From contig CM039511.1 of NCBI GenBank assembly GCA_022432975.1, forward strand, positions 19,122,557 to 19,186,556: 64,000 nt of DNA, in the 5' to 3' direction. The position numbers and the translations under genes are program-made. Source of the stretch: Begonia masoniana (lineage: Eukaryota > Streptophyta > Magnoliopsida > Cucurbitales > Begoniaceae). Below, one piece after another: positions 34,651 to 46,500 of this stretch; the stretch's first letter is position 1, and each line of letters opens with the position of its first letter. The notes beneath the pieces were generated by a model. The model did no database searches and had not been told where the DNA came from. It saw only the letters and a program-made list of their open reading frames with translations.

Positions 34651-34963
34651 CACGAGCCCGGACCTGCAGTTGATGGTGGCATGATGTCGAAACAGCCAGT
34701 CCATCCCCAAAATTACTTCGTATCCTTTCATACAGATGATGATAAGGTTGGCATACAACTTCTGGTCTCCTACTGACACTATATCACCCCGTACAACCTG
34801 CTCAGAGTGCATAAACTCTCCGGACAGTAGCATAATGCTGTAGGGCTGATCTGACAGCGCAATACATAAGTTCTCTCTACCCGCAAAGTCCATGGCCACA
34901 AATGAATGTGTGGCCCCCGTGTCTAACAAAGTATATGCAGATGCATTATAGATTAATATCGTA
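34651..34963 (-). pseudogene. Gypsy protease, split by two insertions
   Basis: It reads 'LLDTGATHSFVAMDF' (catalytic DTGA) and 'YEVILGMDWLFRHHATINCR', typical of the gypsy aspartic protease. It is truncated at 34651 by the solo LTR and separated from gag at 34963 by the Cassandra insertion. Confidence 0.9.
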
Positions 34964-35053
34964 TGTAACGACCTCTATTCCCAGCAAGATATTGTCCGCT
35001 CTAGGGATTGGGCCGCAACCCAATATCCTCCTATCACGGCTCTGTTTGGCAAG

Positions 35054-35128
35054 AACTTCCCAGAAGGTCACCCAATTTGGAATTGTTCTCGCCGAAGCAC
35101 TTTTAACTTCGGAGTTCTTATGGGATCC
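35054..35128 (-). other. 5S rRNA-like domain in the Cassandra 3' LTR
   Basis: Read on the minus strand it runs GGATCC..AAGAACTCCGAAGTTAAAAG and GCTTCGGCGAGA to TCTGGGAAGTT. That is collinear with the box A to box C region of plant 5S rRNA (AGTTAAGCGTGCTTGGGCGAGAG; GACCTCCTGGGAAGT). It is a 5S-derived Pol III promoter region, not a functional 5S gene. Confidence 0.85.
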
Positions 35129-35525
35129 GTCGCCAATCGTGCTCCAAAACGCGTCTTGCTATGTTGGGAGGGTCTCTTTACATATGTTTCATTTCCACAT
35201 ACTTTCCCAAGCGATGTGGGATTGTGACGACCCCCTTTTTACGACCAGGGATTCGCCTATACTCGAGTCCGGGATTCGCCTATACTCGGCTTAGGTCTCG
35301 AGATTTGCCCCGCAACCCGAGGTTTGCCCGCAGTCGTACACAGACGTACATTTGGGTTATTACAATCACCCCCCCTCGGGGGCCCAACGTCCTCGTTGGC
35401 CACATTTCCGGTTGGGTACAGGCTCTGATACCATTTGTAACGACCTCTATTCCCAGCAAGATATTGTCCGCTCTAGGGATTGGGCCGCAGCCCAATATCC
35501 TCCCCTCACGGCTTTGTTTGGCGAG

Positions 35526-35600
35526 AACTTCCCAGAAGGTCACACAACCTAGAATTGCTCTCGCCGAAGCACTTTTAACTTCGGAGTTCTTATGGGATCC
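35526..35600 (-). other. 5S rRNA-like domain in the Cassandra 5' LTR
   Basis: Same 5S-derived segment as at 35054-35128, with small differences (CACACAACCTAGAATTGC versus CACCCAATTTGGAATTGT). In this LTR the internal Pol III promoter could initiate a transcript reading through the element. Confidence 0.85.
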
Positions 35601-35860
35601 ATCGCCAATCGTGCTCCAAAACGAGTCTTGCTATGTTGGGAGGGTCTCTTTACATATGTTTCATTTCCACATACTTTCCCAAGCGATGTGGGATTGTGAT
35701 GACCCCCTTTTTACGACCCGGGATTCGCCTATACTCGAGTCCGGGATTCGCCTATACTCGAGTCCGGGATTCGCCTATACTCGGCTTAGGTCTCGAGATT
35801 TGCCCCGCAACCCGAGGTTTGCCCCGCAGTCTTACACAGACGTACATTTGGGTCATTACA

Positions 35861-36925
35861 TCGTACCTGTGATCCCCGTGTGCTGGGTGTCATCATCTTC
35901 CTCTATCATAGCAAACACTCTTGGCACGGCACGATTCGGCCTCGTGTCAGGCACTGGACAATCCTGGACTTGGTGGCCCTCCTTGTCACATCGAAAGCAT
36001 TGGCCAGTAAAGAGTCTACACTCCCCCGTATGATTTCTCTGGCAACGTGGGCATACAGGAAGCTGAGGAGCTCCCATAGGTCTTTTTCCCTTGTCCTGAT
36101 AAATGGCAACTTCATTAGGTCTCTTAATACCTCTGTTCTGTTGCTGTTGTGGTTGCCCAAACTGACCCCTTTGTTGTTGTTGCTGTAGAGGGGCATCACG
36201 TAAAATTCTCTTTGATGTATCTCTATATCTCTGAGACTTCGCCTCTAAGGCTTCCAACTGATAAGCCTTGGCCACTACCTTTGTATACGGGGCCTCGTCA
36301 AATCCCCCGTATGTAATCCCTCGTAAGAGGTCCAGCTTCAAACCCTGAATAAATTGGTGCACCTTGTTTTCGTCAGTGGCCACCAAATGGGGTGCATAGC
36401 GGGATAGCGACTCGAACCTCTGAACATACTCGGCCACTGAACCAAATTGCCGGAGTCGAGCAAACTCGATCATCTTCTCCTTCCTCACGCTGCGATCGAA
36501 GTATTTCTCGTAGAAAATTCTTTTGAATCATTCCCAGCTCAATGCCACGGTAGTAGACTGAACCGTGTCCCACCAGAATCCAGCATTTTTGTGAGATAGA
36601 ACGAGGCACATATCACTTTCTTGTTCTCCTCCACTTCGGCATAGTTGAACATTTTCTCTATCGCCCGGATCCATTCCTCGGCGTGAGTAGGATCTGTTGA
36701 TAATCCATCGAAAACAGGCAGCTGGAGTCGCCGGAATCTCTCTCCACTAGAGTCACGTGAAGCGTTTGCATGGTTGTTCCCATTATCGGCCATCATGCGT
36801 TCCATTATACGTGACTGAACGCCGACCAGCTCAGTTAAACGATCGAGGGCGTCACCTATGTCATTTGCATCACCTTGATTCCCTCTCACCATTCTAGAAA
36901 ATCCTATACATATTAACGAACTCAA
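35861..36925 (-). pseudogene. Gypsy gag, frameshifted
   Basis: The first frame gives 'MVRGNQGDANDIGDALDRL' and 'THAEEWIRAIEKMFNYAEVE' (Retrotrans_gag). The reading frame moves near 36600 and again near 36490. The last frame has 'FARLRQFGSVAEYVQRFESL', a glutamine-rich linker and a zinc knuckle CFRCDKEGHQVQDC. The two frame changes break the protein. The end is cut by the Cassandra insertion at 35860; joining across it gives continuous sequence into protease. Confidence 0.88.
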
Positions 36926-37039
36926 CTTAATAAACAGAACGGGTACATAAACTTAAACACTTACAGTTGGTGGAGCGATCTCACGTGGCGGATTGCGCAG
37001 TCAGACAGTTTACAGAATCGCTTTTAAAACCTGATTTGT

Positions 37040-37050
37040 CTCTGATACCA
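37040..37050 (-). other. Gypsy primer binding site
   Basis: On the minus strand TGGTATCAGAG follows the 5' LTR end after a 4-nt gap, as for tRNA-Met-primed gypsy elements. Confidence 0.8.
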
Positions 37051-37054
37051 TAAC

Positions 37055-39201
37055 TATGACAGCCCGAGACCCGGTCCTGATCGGGACCCGAGAGCTAAGC
37101 CATCACTCCGGACATTTTAAAACGAGACATATTTTTTTTTGAAACTTTACTTTTAAAACTTTAATAGAAAATAAAATCGAAAGACAGAAAATCAGAAGCT
37201 GTGGACAATAGAAGTGCAGTGGCTGTGGACGACAGGAGTGCAGTGGCTGTGGACGACAGGGATGCAGTGGCTGTGGACAACAGAAGTGCAGTGGCTGTGG
37301 ACAACAGAATTGCAGTGGCTGTGGACAACAGGAGTGCAGTGGCTGTGGACGACAGAAGTGCAGTGGTTGTGGACGACAGAAGTGCAGTGGCTGTGGACAA
37401 CAGAAGTGGCAGTGGCTGTGGACAACAGAACTGCAGTGGCTGTGGACGACTGTTTTACAGGCAAAATGGACAACTGTTTTCAAAGGGCAGAAGTGGCTGT
37501 AGAAGACTGTTTTACAAGCAAAATGGACAACTATTTCAAAGGGCAAAGTGGCTGTGGACGACTGTTTTATAAGCAAAATGGACAACTGTTTTCAAAGGGC
37601 AGAAGTGGCTGTGGACGACTGTTTTACAAGCAAAATGGACAACTGACACTTAGCCAAATACTGAAAAACTTGAAAGACAGAAACTGAAGGCATAATGGAC
37701 GATAAAATTTAAAGACAGAATGGGCGACTAACACTTACAAGGGGACATAAAACAGAAAACATGAAACCTTCAAAACCCCAAAACCCGATTCAACACACAG
37801 TTTTAAAACATTCTGAAACATGACAGAAGTTCAAAAATCTAACTGCATGGATCGATTTATAATTTGAAACAATCCATGCATAACCTAAAAAAAGAAAAAC
37901 TCCAAACAGTTCCAGAATATTTCAAAATATTTATACCACTGTCAATTACAGAGGTTTAAAAACTTGAACACCAAAACCTGTACAGTACAAAAATCCCAAC
38001 AGAGTTCCCAGCAAAGTTTTAAAACGAAAACACCAAAATCCCAACAGAGTTTCCAGACCTGAACTTCACTTTAAAACTTAAACCTCGGGACAGAAATATG
38101 TCTGACTGCAGCAACCAAACCCCATGAGCTCAATCCGCCAACTTCCCCAACTCATCAGCTTGAGGCACAAAGTCCTCATCTGGAGGATCCATACCTACAA
38201 CAGAGAGTTCAACTATGAGCCTAAAGCTTAGTAAGAACATGACATGCATTGATGCATATGCTGTGCATGAATATTTTTAAATACATGAACATTACATTAC
38301 ATTACGTTTCACTGGACAGGAAGGTATAAGTGGGAGGAAGAGCTGGCGCAACAGGAGTACATGCCACAACAGGACATAACAGGAGTACATGATAGGATGC
38401 CAGTCCTCGTCCACACTTAACCATACATTACATTCACATTTTAACTTCCATTACTTCAAATCTGGTGCTGAAAACATTTACATGGTTTTACAGAAAAACG
38501 TGTATGAATGAACAGATACGATGCTTAAACTTAACATATACAGACAATAGAATAAAAACAACCAAGAAACAGAAAAACACAGAGCACGTTTAACTTAAAG
38601 TATAACCTACAACCTAACTACCCGAACCCAAAACCTAGTATCTCCATGTTGTAGGGCCTTAAGGGCCAACTTATACGCATGAACTTACCTGTTGTCTGAA
38701 ATGCAACAAGTTTTGCACACACGACAACTGTGGTTTGCGAACCTAGAGCACGCAAAATCGGACATTAACCTAAACTTCAAAAAAAGAACTAATGTTTAAC
38801 CTAAACTCTTTAACTATCGTAGAAGGTTACCTGTAACTGGAGGAAACATGAGAAATGAAGTTTCTGGAAAATATCGTAGTCGCCTGGAAGAGAGAAAACA
38901 GAGAGGAGAAGAAGAAAAATGCAAAGTGTTTTACGTAGAGGGGAAGAGAAGGGAAGAAGAAGGTATGGCTTCTTCCACAAGCTTGCCAAGTGTCAATCAT
39001 CCATTGGCTTCCCATTTTTCCCTTCCATTTGTTTCTAACCAACTTGTTAATTGGTTTGTCAATTCGTTCTTCCTCCGTAATTCACTTTTCCACTAAACAC
39101 TCCGACAAATTCCACTAAAAATATACATTGTATTAATATCAAATTAATACCACAAAATGATTCGGAGAATAATTACATAGGCAAAATTGTCGGGTGTTAC
39201 A
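37055..39201 (-). repeat. 5' LTR of the gypsy element
   Basis: 2147 bp without nested insertions, so it serves as the empty-site reference for both solo LTRs in the 3' copy. Its first two bases after the gap read TA instead of TG in the plus direction. It ends GGGTGTTACA next to TSD TCCTG (39202-39206). Confidence 0.9.
37205..37450. repeat. Short form of the 24-bp LTR minisatellite
   Basis: About ten diverged units (GACGACAGGAGTGCAGTGG and GACAACAGAA variants). It is the unexpanded counterpart of 23628-24600. Confidence 0.9.
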
Positions 39202-40389
39202 TCCTGTTTCCTCCAGTTACAGGTAACCTTCTACGATAGTTAAAGAGTTTAGGTTAAACGTTAGTTCGTTTTTTTGAAGTTTAGGTTAATGTCCGATTTT
39301 GCGTACTCTAGGTTCGCGAACCACGGTTGTCGTGCGTGCAAAGCTTGCTGCATTTCGGACAACAGGTAAGTTCATGCATATAAGTTGGCCCTTAAGCAAG
39401 GAGACACTAGGTTTTGGTTCGAGTAGTTAGATTGTAGATTATGCTTTAAATTAAACGTGTTCTTTGTGTTCTGTTGCCCGTAGTTTTTATTCTGTCACCT
39501 GTATATGTTGAGTTTAAAGCATCATACATGTTCATGCATTCACGTTTTCTGGAAAACCCTGCAAATGTTTTTAGCACCGGATTTGAAGTTAAGAAAGATA
39601 AAACCTGTAATGTAATGTATGGTTAAGTGTGGACGAGGACTGACATCCTGTCATGTACTCTGTTATGTCCTGTTGTGGCATGTACTCCTGTTGCGCCAGC
39701 TCTTCTTTCCACTTATACCTTCCTGTCCAGTGAACGTAATGTAAAGTAATGTAATGTTCATGTATTTAAAAATGTTCATGCACAACATACGCATCACCGC
39801 ATTTCATGTTCTTACTGAGCTCTAGGCTCATAGTTGAACTCCTTGTTGTAGGTATGGATCCTCTAGATGAGGACTTTGTGCCTCAAGCTGATGAGTTGGG
39901 GAGGTTGGTGGATTGAGCTCATGAGGTTTGGTTGCTGCAGTCAGACGTATTTCTGTCCCGAGGTTTAAGTTTTAAAGTGAATTTCATGTTTGGAAACTCT
40001 GTTAGGATTTTGGTGTTTTCGTTTTAAAACCCTGTTGGGAACTCTGTTGGGATTTTTGAAATGTATAGGTTTTGGTGTTCAAGTTTTTTTTTAAACCTCT
40101 GTAATTGACAGTTGAATGCATATTTTGATTTATTTTGGAACTGCTTGAAGTTCTCCTCTTTTAGGTTGTGCATGGATTGTCTCGAGTTTTAGAGCTATCC
40201 ATGCAGTCTGATTTCTTGCATTTCTGCCATGTTTTCTAACTTCTGTCATGTTTTCATACATGTTTTAAAACTGTGTTTTGAATCGAGTTTTTGTGAAATT
40301 TGTCATTCCTATGCCTTCTGTTTTCAGGCTTTCTGTTTTTAATGTCTCCCTATTAAATATCGTCCATTTTGTCTATAAAAGAGTTGTTT

Positions 40390-41115
40390 ATTTTGTTCTA
40401 TAAACAGTCGTCCATGTCTTCGGTAAAACAGTCATCCATGCTGTTATGTAAAACAGTCGTCCATGTTGTTATGTAAAACAGTCGTCCATTATACCTCCAG
40501 TTTTGGTTGTCTATTTTGCCTTCGGTTTTCTGTCTTTTATTTGGCTAAGTGTTATCGTCCAAAGTTATCGTCCATGATAACGTCGCCGAGAGTCTATCTG
40601 TTATTTTAAAAGTCCAAGGTCTGCCTGTTATTTTAAACGTCCACGTTGCCTTTGAAAATAGTCGTCCACGCCTTCTGTTTTTATGCCTTTCAGTTTCTGT
40701 CTTTTGAGTTTTTAAGTATTTGGCTAAGTGTTAGTCGTCCACGCCTTCAGTAAAACAGTTGTCATTCTCTTCTGTAAAACAGTCGTCCACGTCCATTCTG
40801 CCTTCAAAATAATGGTCTATTTTGCCTTCGGTTTCTGTCCTTTATTCGGCTATGTGTTATCGTCCAAAGTTATCGTCCACGATAACTTCGCCGAGAGTCT
40901 GCCTGTTATTTTAAAAGTCATAAGTCTGTCTTTGATTTTAAGCGTCCACAGACTTCTGTGTCCACTATTTTTGTCTTTTAGTGCAAACGTCCACGAACTC
41001 CTAGGTCCACTATTTTAGTCTTTTATTATAAACGTCCACGGATTCCTGTGTCCACTGTTTTGCCTCTGTTATTTTTAAACGTCCACAGCCTCTGTTATTT
41101 TAAATGTCCACGGCT
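40390..41115. repeat. Dispersed TCGTCCA/CGTCCAC words in the outer solo LTR
   Basis: The words AAACAGTCGTCCATG, TTATCGTCCA and AAACGTCCACG recur irregularly. Similar TTATCGTCCACAGAC words occur in the solo LTR at 61330-61660, pointing to related LTR families. ORFs here are artefacts. Confidence 0.65.
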
Positions 41116-41519
41116 CCTGAATGTCCACGACTACTGTAGCCTTCCACAGTATGTCTTACAATTTACGGTTTTCTCACTTTTATTTCCTGTTTTATTCTGT
41201 TTATTCCCCCAGTCGTCCATTTATGTTTCCTGTTTTCCTATCTTCTTCGGTTATTTATTTCTGTAACCCGGTTCTATAGTATCTCCCAGTCTTCAATTCC
41301 AGAGAGGGTTTTTTTTATGTTCCTCCTTATTGTCTTCGGTCTTCTATCACTGTAGTCCAAATTTTTAATACGTCTTCTAATTTCTTGATTCTCGATTCTG
41401 AATTCTGTTAAAGTTTAAAAGTAAAGTTAAAAAAAAATATATCATGTTTTAAAATGTCCGGAGTGAGGGCTTGGCTCTCGGATCCCGATCGGGACTGGGT
41501 TTCGAGCTGTCACATAAAG

Positions 41520-41837
41520 GTTGAAATAAAATTATATTATCTTCATCACATTACATTAAAAACAAATAAGAGAACGTAAAACTCTAAACTCTAAACTCCA
41601 AACTCATAACCTGACATTGCAAAAAAAAGAAAAAAGAAACAACATAAGTCTCTTTTTTTATTTGTTTATTCATTTGATTTGACACATTAAATTTTTTTTT
41701 GAATTATTTAACTGTTCAAAGAAAATGAACTCAGCTCTCTTAGAAGGTATATGGATGTATAATATAATAACAAACCTTTTTCATCTAAGAAGATGAAAAG
41801 ATTTGAGATAATCAAATGTAATTTTAAATTAATTAAT
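41520..41837. other. No gene seen
   Basis: AT-rich host sequence. The run AAACTCTAAACTCTAAACTC (about 41580) is only loosely telomere-like. Confidence 0.5.
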
Positions 41838-42889
41838 GGGTTAAATGCAAAGAAATGGCTCAAATCATGGATAAAGTTCAAAAAATAGTTTGAACAATTT
41901 TTTCATCCAAAAAAGAGTTTAAAGTTTTGAAAACGTTTAAAAAATGGCCTCCCGGCTAACCGATATGCCCCCTATATGCCCCCACATTTAAATTTCTGAA
42001 GGAACAACGGTTTGCTAGTATTTTGAGAACGAAAAATTGTTTTCCTTTAGAAATTTGAACGCGAAGAGAAACCTTTATAAATTAATTTAAAAAAATATCA
42101 AATGATATTCAATTTATTTAAACTTTTTATTATATGTTTACCACATCATGAGAAAATAATAAAATTTTTTTGTGATTTTATAACACTTGTATGATTTATT
42201 ATAATGTTTTTATAAAATAATTAACTAAAATTATAATATATCGTACAAATATTCTAAAATCACTGACAATTTTCAGATTATCTTCTTATGATGTGGTGAA
42301 CATGTGGTAAAAAGTTAAAGTAAATTAAATATCGTTTGATATTTTTTAAAATTAATTTGTTAAGATTCTTCTTCACTTTATAAATTAATTTAAAATAAAT
42401 ACCAAATGATATTCCATTTACTTGAAATTTTACCACATGTTCAACACATCATGAGAAAATAATAAAAACTTTTCGTGATTTTAGAACACTTGTACGATAT
42501 ATTATAATTTTAGATATTTATTTTATAAATAAAATTATAATAACTCATACAAGTATTATAAAATCACGAAAGTTTTAAAATTATCTTCCTATGATGCGGT
42601 GAATATGTAGTGAAAATGTCAAGTGAATTGAATATTATTTAGTATTTTTTTAAATTAATTTATAAAATTTTCTCTTCGCGTTCAAATTTCTGAAGAAGAA
42701 CGGTTTGCAGTTCTCAGAATGCGGCAAACTGTTCTCCCTTCAGAAATTTAAACGTGAGGGCATATTGGTTTGTCGGGAGACCATTTTTTTACATGTTTTT
42801 GATACTTCAAGCTATTTTTTGAACACAAAAATTGTTCAAGTTAATTTTTGAACTTCATCCATAGTTTGAACTATATTTTAGATTTAACC
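41838..42889. mobile_element. Second Mutator-type miniature element
   Basis: The ends are long inverted repeats: GGGTTAAATGCAAAGA.. at the left; GGTTAAATCTAAAATA.. on the opposite strand at the right. They continue inward through 'GTTCAAAAAATAGTTTGAAC' and the 'GGCATAT..CGGGAGGCC'-like block. The flanking 9-mer TTAATTAAT (41829-41837, 42890-42898) fits a 9-bp TSD, but it is low-complexity and so weak evidence alone. The interior contains two palindromic modules (about 42060-42360 and 42375-42665) clearly related to those of the element at 196-3619. It is about 1.05 kb and non-coding. Confidence 0.72.
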
Positions 42890-42898
42890 TTAATTAAT

Positions 42899-43365
42899 TG
42901 ATTAATTAATTTTGAAATGATTTGATTTGACAAATTTAATTTTGAATTAATTAGTTGCCAAATAAAATACGATTGATTTGAAAATTTTAATTTAATTTAA
43001 TCGTTCAAAGAAAATCAGATTCACATCCTAGGTACATAAATTTTATCTTAATTAAATAATTTATAATTTATTCTCATTTCTACGCTTGTCTTCTTTAATA
43101 AGGTATATTTTATTTTAATAATACTGTATTTACTCTCTTAAAAAATTTGTTGACATGTCAAATAATAATTAGTATAATTAATATAACAAATAGTTATTTG
43201 ATACGTCAACAAATATTTTTAAAAAATAAAATAAGATAGTAAACGTAACATTATTCTTATTAATATAGTTTATTCTCGTACGTCTTTTAATTTTATTTAT
43301 TTATCGAGTTAATATTCTCGCATACTAGATTAAAAAATAGATATAACATTCAATATTTATTACTC
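42899..43365. other. AT-rich region upstream of the host gene
   Basis: No element ends or ORFs recognised. It probably includes the distal promoter of the gene at 43558. Confidence 0.5.
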
Positions 43366-43377
43366 ATGAACTTGGTA

Positions 43378-43415
43378 AATGGGCTGGGTCAGTATGCAAA
43401 ACTATCGGCCCATCA
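43378..43415 (+). promoter_or_regulatory. Site II-like TGGGCT/GGCCCA motifs upstream of the gene
   Basis: TGGGCT at 43380-43385 and GGCCCA at 43407-43412 resemble TCP-bound site II elements common in promoters of housekeeping plant genes. They lie about 150-180 bp upstream of the chosen ATG, with no clear TATA box. The role is inferred only. Confidence 0.35.
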
Positions 43416-43557
43416 AGGCCGGCTGGGTATTAGAGTTGGCCTCTGCATCGTGCTTTACACGGTTGGGGCAGACTCCCGGGAACATCGTTCCGTGGTGTTC
43501 ACCTTCACGTTCTCCGGCGCTGTCATCGGCCTGCCCGCTAATCAATTTGACGGGGAG

Positions 43558-46500
43558 ATGAAGAGGAAGTGGAAACATCAGATACAGGCGGTGGCAATCT
43601 GCATTTTCCTTCTGGTATTATTAGCCGCTGAGTGTAGTGCGTTGGACGACGTAGGAGTATGGCAGATCATCACCAAACAAAATTTCTCTTCTCAGATCAG
43701 ACTTCACCCTCACATCCTTCTAGTCGTCACTCTCCCATGTAATTCTGCTCTCATTTCGTTTCACATGAATTATACTTGATATTTCTGTTTTAGTTGTAGC
43801 ACTGCGAAGCTATTAGCGATTAGCCGGTAGGATTTGCACCATATTAGTCTAAATGATGTATAAATTTTGAATTTTATCCATTTTTAACTTAATATTCCTT
43901 ATTATATGAAGATAAAAAACTACCGCATTCCAAGCCTGAGTGGCTGTTGATAACCACCAGACACTTTCAACTTGTAAGTTGATTTTCAAGGGCGTTCTAC
44001 CTACTAAAGTTGTTACCATTTATCTCGAGTTGCATTTGGAAGGTTCTGAGTACTTGCAAAAGATTATTCTGCCTTCCTTTTTTTTTTTGTAACCACTTTT
44101 TGGAAAACGAAGGTGTTGCCAAGTATGGAATCAGCATTAATTGGATTCTGTACTGCACCAAATTGGTCATACCACATTCATTCAATAGCAGTTTGTATTG
44201 TGAGAAGTGAGTCTTTATTCATTGCTCTGGCCGTCAGCTGCATATTTCGGAAGTGTACATGCTTGGAATTTACTCCTCAAGCTTGGATAGTTGAGGGTTC
44301 AATTAGAGAAATGAACATTTAAGCCATGTTTGTAAATAAGAGTTAGTTTGTACTTCATATTTTATTCCGGTAACGCAAGATTAGTATGATTGGCTGCTGA
44401 TTGAGTGATTTTAGTTCCAATATATTTGACTTTTAGTTTTTGACGGGCAGGGTCTGGCCAGGCACGATCTCTTATGAAAGAAGTTACACGTGTGGTTTCT
44501 GGTGATCAAGAAAAATATGTGTCCTTGAAACTAATGTTTATGTTCAAAAATTTAGAAAAAATGTTATCAGATGTAATTGGTACTTCTTCGAAGGAAACAA
44601 CTATCTTGTACTACCATCATTCTGTGGCATACAAGTATCGAGGAAGAATTCGAGCCCAAAATATATTACTCTCTGTAAATCCTTATTTAACACAAGTGCC
44701 CGGAGAACTTCCTCTTAAACACTTGACTACACTAGAAGACTTGGAGGCATATATTGATTCCACTGACAAGGCATTTATTCTACTGGAATTTTGTGGATGG
44801 ACCTCTAAATTACTGGCCAAGGGCACAAAGAATGAAACAAAAAATGCCTTTGGTTTGCAAGGTATAAGAGTGTATAATATTTTTCTTTTCAATATATTCA
44901 TCAGATTTTTTCTTTTATATTCGAAGCTAATCTGACAAAGGTCATCTGGAATGATACTATTATTCGTAATATTTCTAACTGAAGTTTTGATTGGATTATT
45001 GTAGAGTAAACTCAGTATAATGTATATGGGTTGGAAGGTTTTATAGATTTGTGAGTACTTGTTTCTCTGATTTATTGTTGGGCTCTAGAGTATTGGATTC
45101 TGATGCTGAATTATGTCGTATGTAACCAACTTGAAAAAGAAAAAAAAGAAAACTTTGTTCATAAATGAAATTCAACATTTTGATATCCTCCTTCACTCTT
45201 ATCAATTGTGTTTGATATAAGTCTGGACATTTTTTTAACTGGTATTTGATTTTAGAAATTTGTTTGACTGCCTTTTCTCATCTCTTTCCATCACCTTCTG
45301 TTAATTTATGTCAAAAAGATGCAATATTAACCTTAGCAAATTGCCTGTTACACTAAGATATATCAACATTTTCTGGTTCTTACCCTTTTATTTCAACTCA
45401 GTACTCAAGCATAAAGAATAATGCGGCTTCTTTTAATACCTGTCTGTGTTGAAATTCTGTGATAGTTATACATCAGCGGTTTTTTTTTTTTTTTTTTTTT
45501 TTCCTGAATTAGTGTATGTAACCCAACGAAAAAGAAAAAAAGAAAACTTTGTTCATAAATGAAATTCAACATTTTGATATCCTCCTTCACTCTTATCAAT
45601 TGTGTTTGATATAAGTTTGGACATTTTTTTAACTGGTATTTGATTTTAGAAATTTGTTTGACTGCCTTTTCTCATCTCTTTCCATCACCTTCTGTTAATT
45701 TATGTCAAAAAGATGCAATATTAACCTTAGCAAATTGCCTGTTACACTAAGATATATCAACATTTTCTGGTTCTTACCCTTTTATTTCAACTCAGTACTC
45801 AAGCATAAAGAATAATGCGGCTTCTTTTAATACCTGTCTGTGTTGAAATTCTGTGATAGTTATACATCAGCGGTTTTTTTTTTTTTTTTTTTTTCCTTTT
45901 TGGCATTGTATCCCAGTCTAATCAATTTAAGGTCGTCCATTCCCCTAATTAAATTGAAAATGTTTCTTTGTTGGGAAATTTCCAGGAGAATATGCAAATC
46001 AAGAGATTGATAAAACACCAACATTAAAAGCAAAGAAGAGCAGCAAGGTGTCTGGTTGTTCTCCTAACATGCTATTATGATATTTATTTCATATGAAGCA
46101 ATGCAAATATGTCACCAATAAATTACTTATCCCTCTTCCTTTTCCACCTCCTTATCCCCTTCTCCCAAAAACTGCAGGATTTGGAAATTGAAAATATGAA
46201 ATGTGGCATCAAACATTGGTTAACTGGACCTCCTTTGCTTGAAGAATTATGCTCAATAAATGAAATCACTTTTGAGAATACTGAGAGTAGAAGGCTTGAT
46301 GGTTTATCATCCTGTAGTATCGAAGAATTTCAGATGTTCGACTCTTTCTTTCCCAAGTTCATTAATATTGCAAGAGAGTTCTCCCTACCTTCTGAAAAGC
46401 ACAGATTTAGTTTTATTACTGAAAGATCACTTCTTTCCCCTCTTGGTATTGGTGATGTTGGGTCAGGGTTTGTTGTGTTTGTTGGAGCGAGCTCCAACAG

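Larger units (their letters stand above)
34964..35860 (-). mobile_element. Cassandra-type TRIM (complete, two LTRs)
   Basis: 897 bp with TSD TCGTA (34959-34963, 35861-35865). LTRs are 34964-35364 (401 bp) and 35436-35860 (425 bp), starting TGTAACGACC and ending ATTACA. The 71-bp interior carries, on the minus strand, the PBS TGGTATCAGAGC next to the 35436-35860 LTR and a purine tract GAGGGGGGTGAT next to the other. Both LTRs contain a stretch matching plant 5S rRNA in sense on the minus strand. It has no coding capacity, so it must have been mobilised by enzymes of another element. The 24-bp difference between LTRs comes from an extra CGGGATTCGCCTATACTCGA unit. Confidence 0.93.
5323..39201 (-). 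mobile_element. Full-length Ty3/gypsy element (Tekay/Del-like), degenerate, with nested insertions
   Basis: Two LTRs in minus orientation (3' LTR 5323-28475, 5' LTR 37055-39201) flank gag, protease, RT, RNase H and integrase remnants in gypsy order. The TSD is TCCTG (5318-5322 and 39202-39206). It sits in the solo LTR that starts at 4936: joining the flanks restores 'TTTCTCCTGTTTCCTCC', as expected. A tRNA-Met-type primer site (reverse of 37040-37050) follows the 5' LTR, and GGGGACAAAATTT precedes the 3' LTR. Removing four direct insertions (5505-23627, 25714-27823, 32160-34650, 34964-35860) leaves about 10.2 kb, normal for Tekay-type elements. Over their first 180 bp the LTRs differ at roughly five positions. 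Several frameshifts make it non-functional. Confidence 0.88.
4936..41514 (+). mobile_element. Outermost solo LTR (gypsy, Tekay/Del-like), split by nested elements
   Basis: It starts TGTAACACCCGG at 4936 and ends GAGCTGTCACA at 41514, with TSD TAAAG on both sides (4931-4935, 41515-41519). It is interrupted between 5322 and 39207 by a gypsy element, so the LTR itself is 4936-5322 plus 39207-41514, about 2.7 kb. It shares its start, the 'ACAGGTAAGTTCATGCAT' segment, the 'GAGCTCTAGGCTCATAG' segment and its end with the other LTRs of this family here. With one LTR and one TSD, it is a recombination remnant (solo LTR). Confidence 0.88.

Noticed and set aside
35054..35600. Functional 5S rRNA genes
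   Set aside because: Only the box A to box C part is similar, with several changes, and it lies inside TRIM LTRs rather than a 5S tandem array.
35161..36033. 290-codon plus-strand ORF
   Set aside because: It runs across the Cassandra LTR and antisense gypsy gag; the repeated text reflects the two LTRs.
41578..41606. Telomere-like repeats
   Set aside because: Three imperfect AAACTC-type words do not match the plant CCCTAAA repeat.
43366..43557. Upstream in-frame ATG as the start of the host gene
   Set aside because: The frame is open, but the extra 64 residues have no recognisable feature and would place the strong signal peptide internally; kept only as an alternative.
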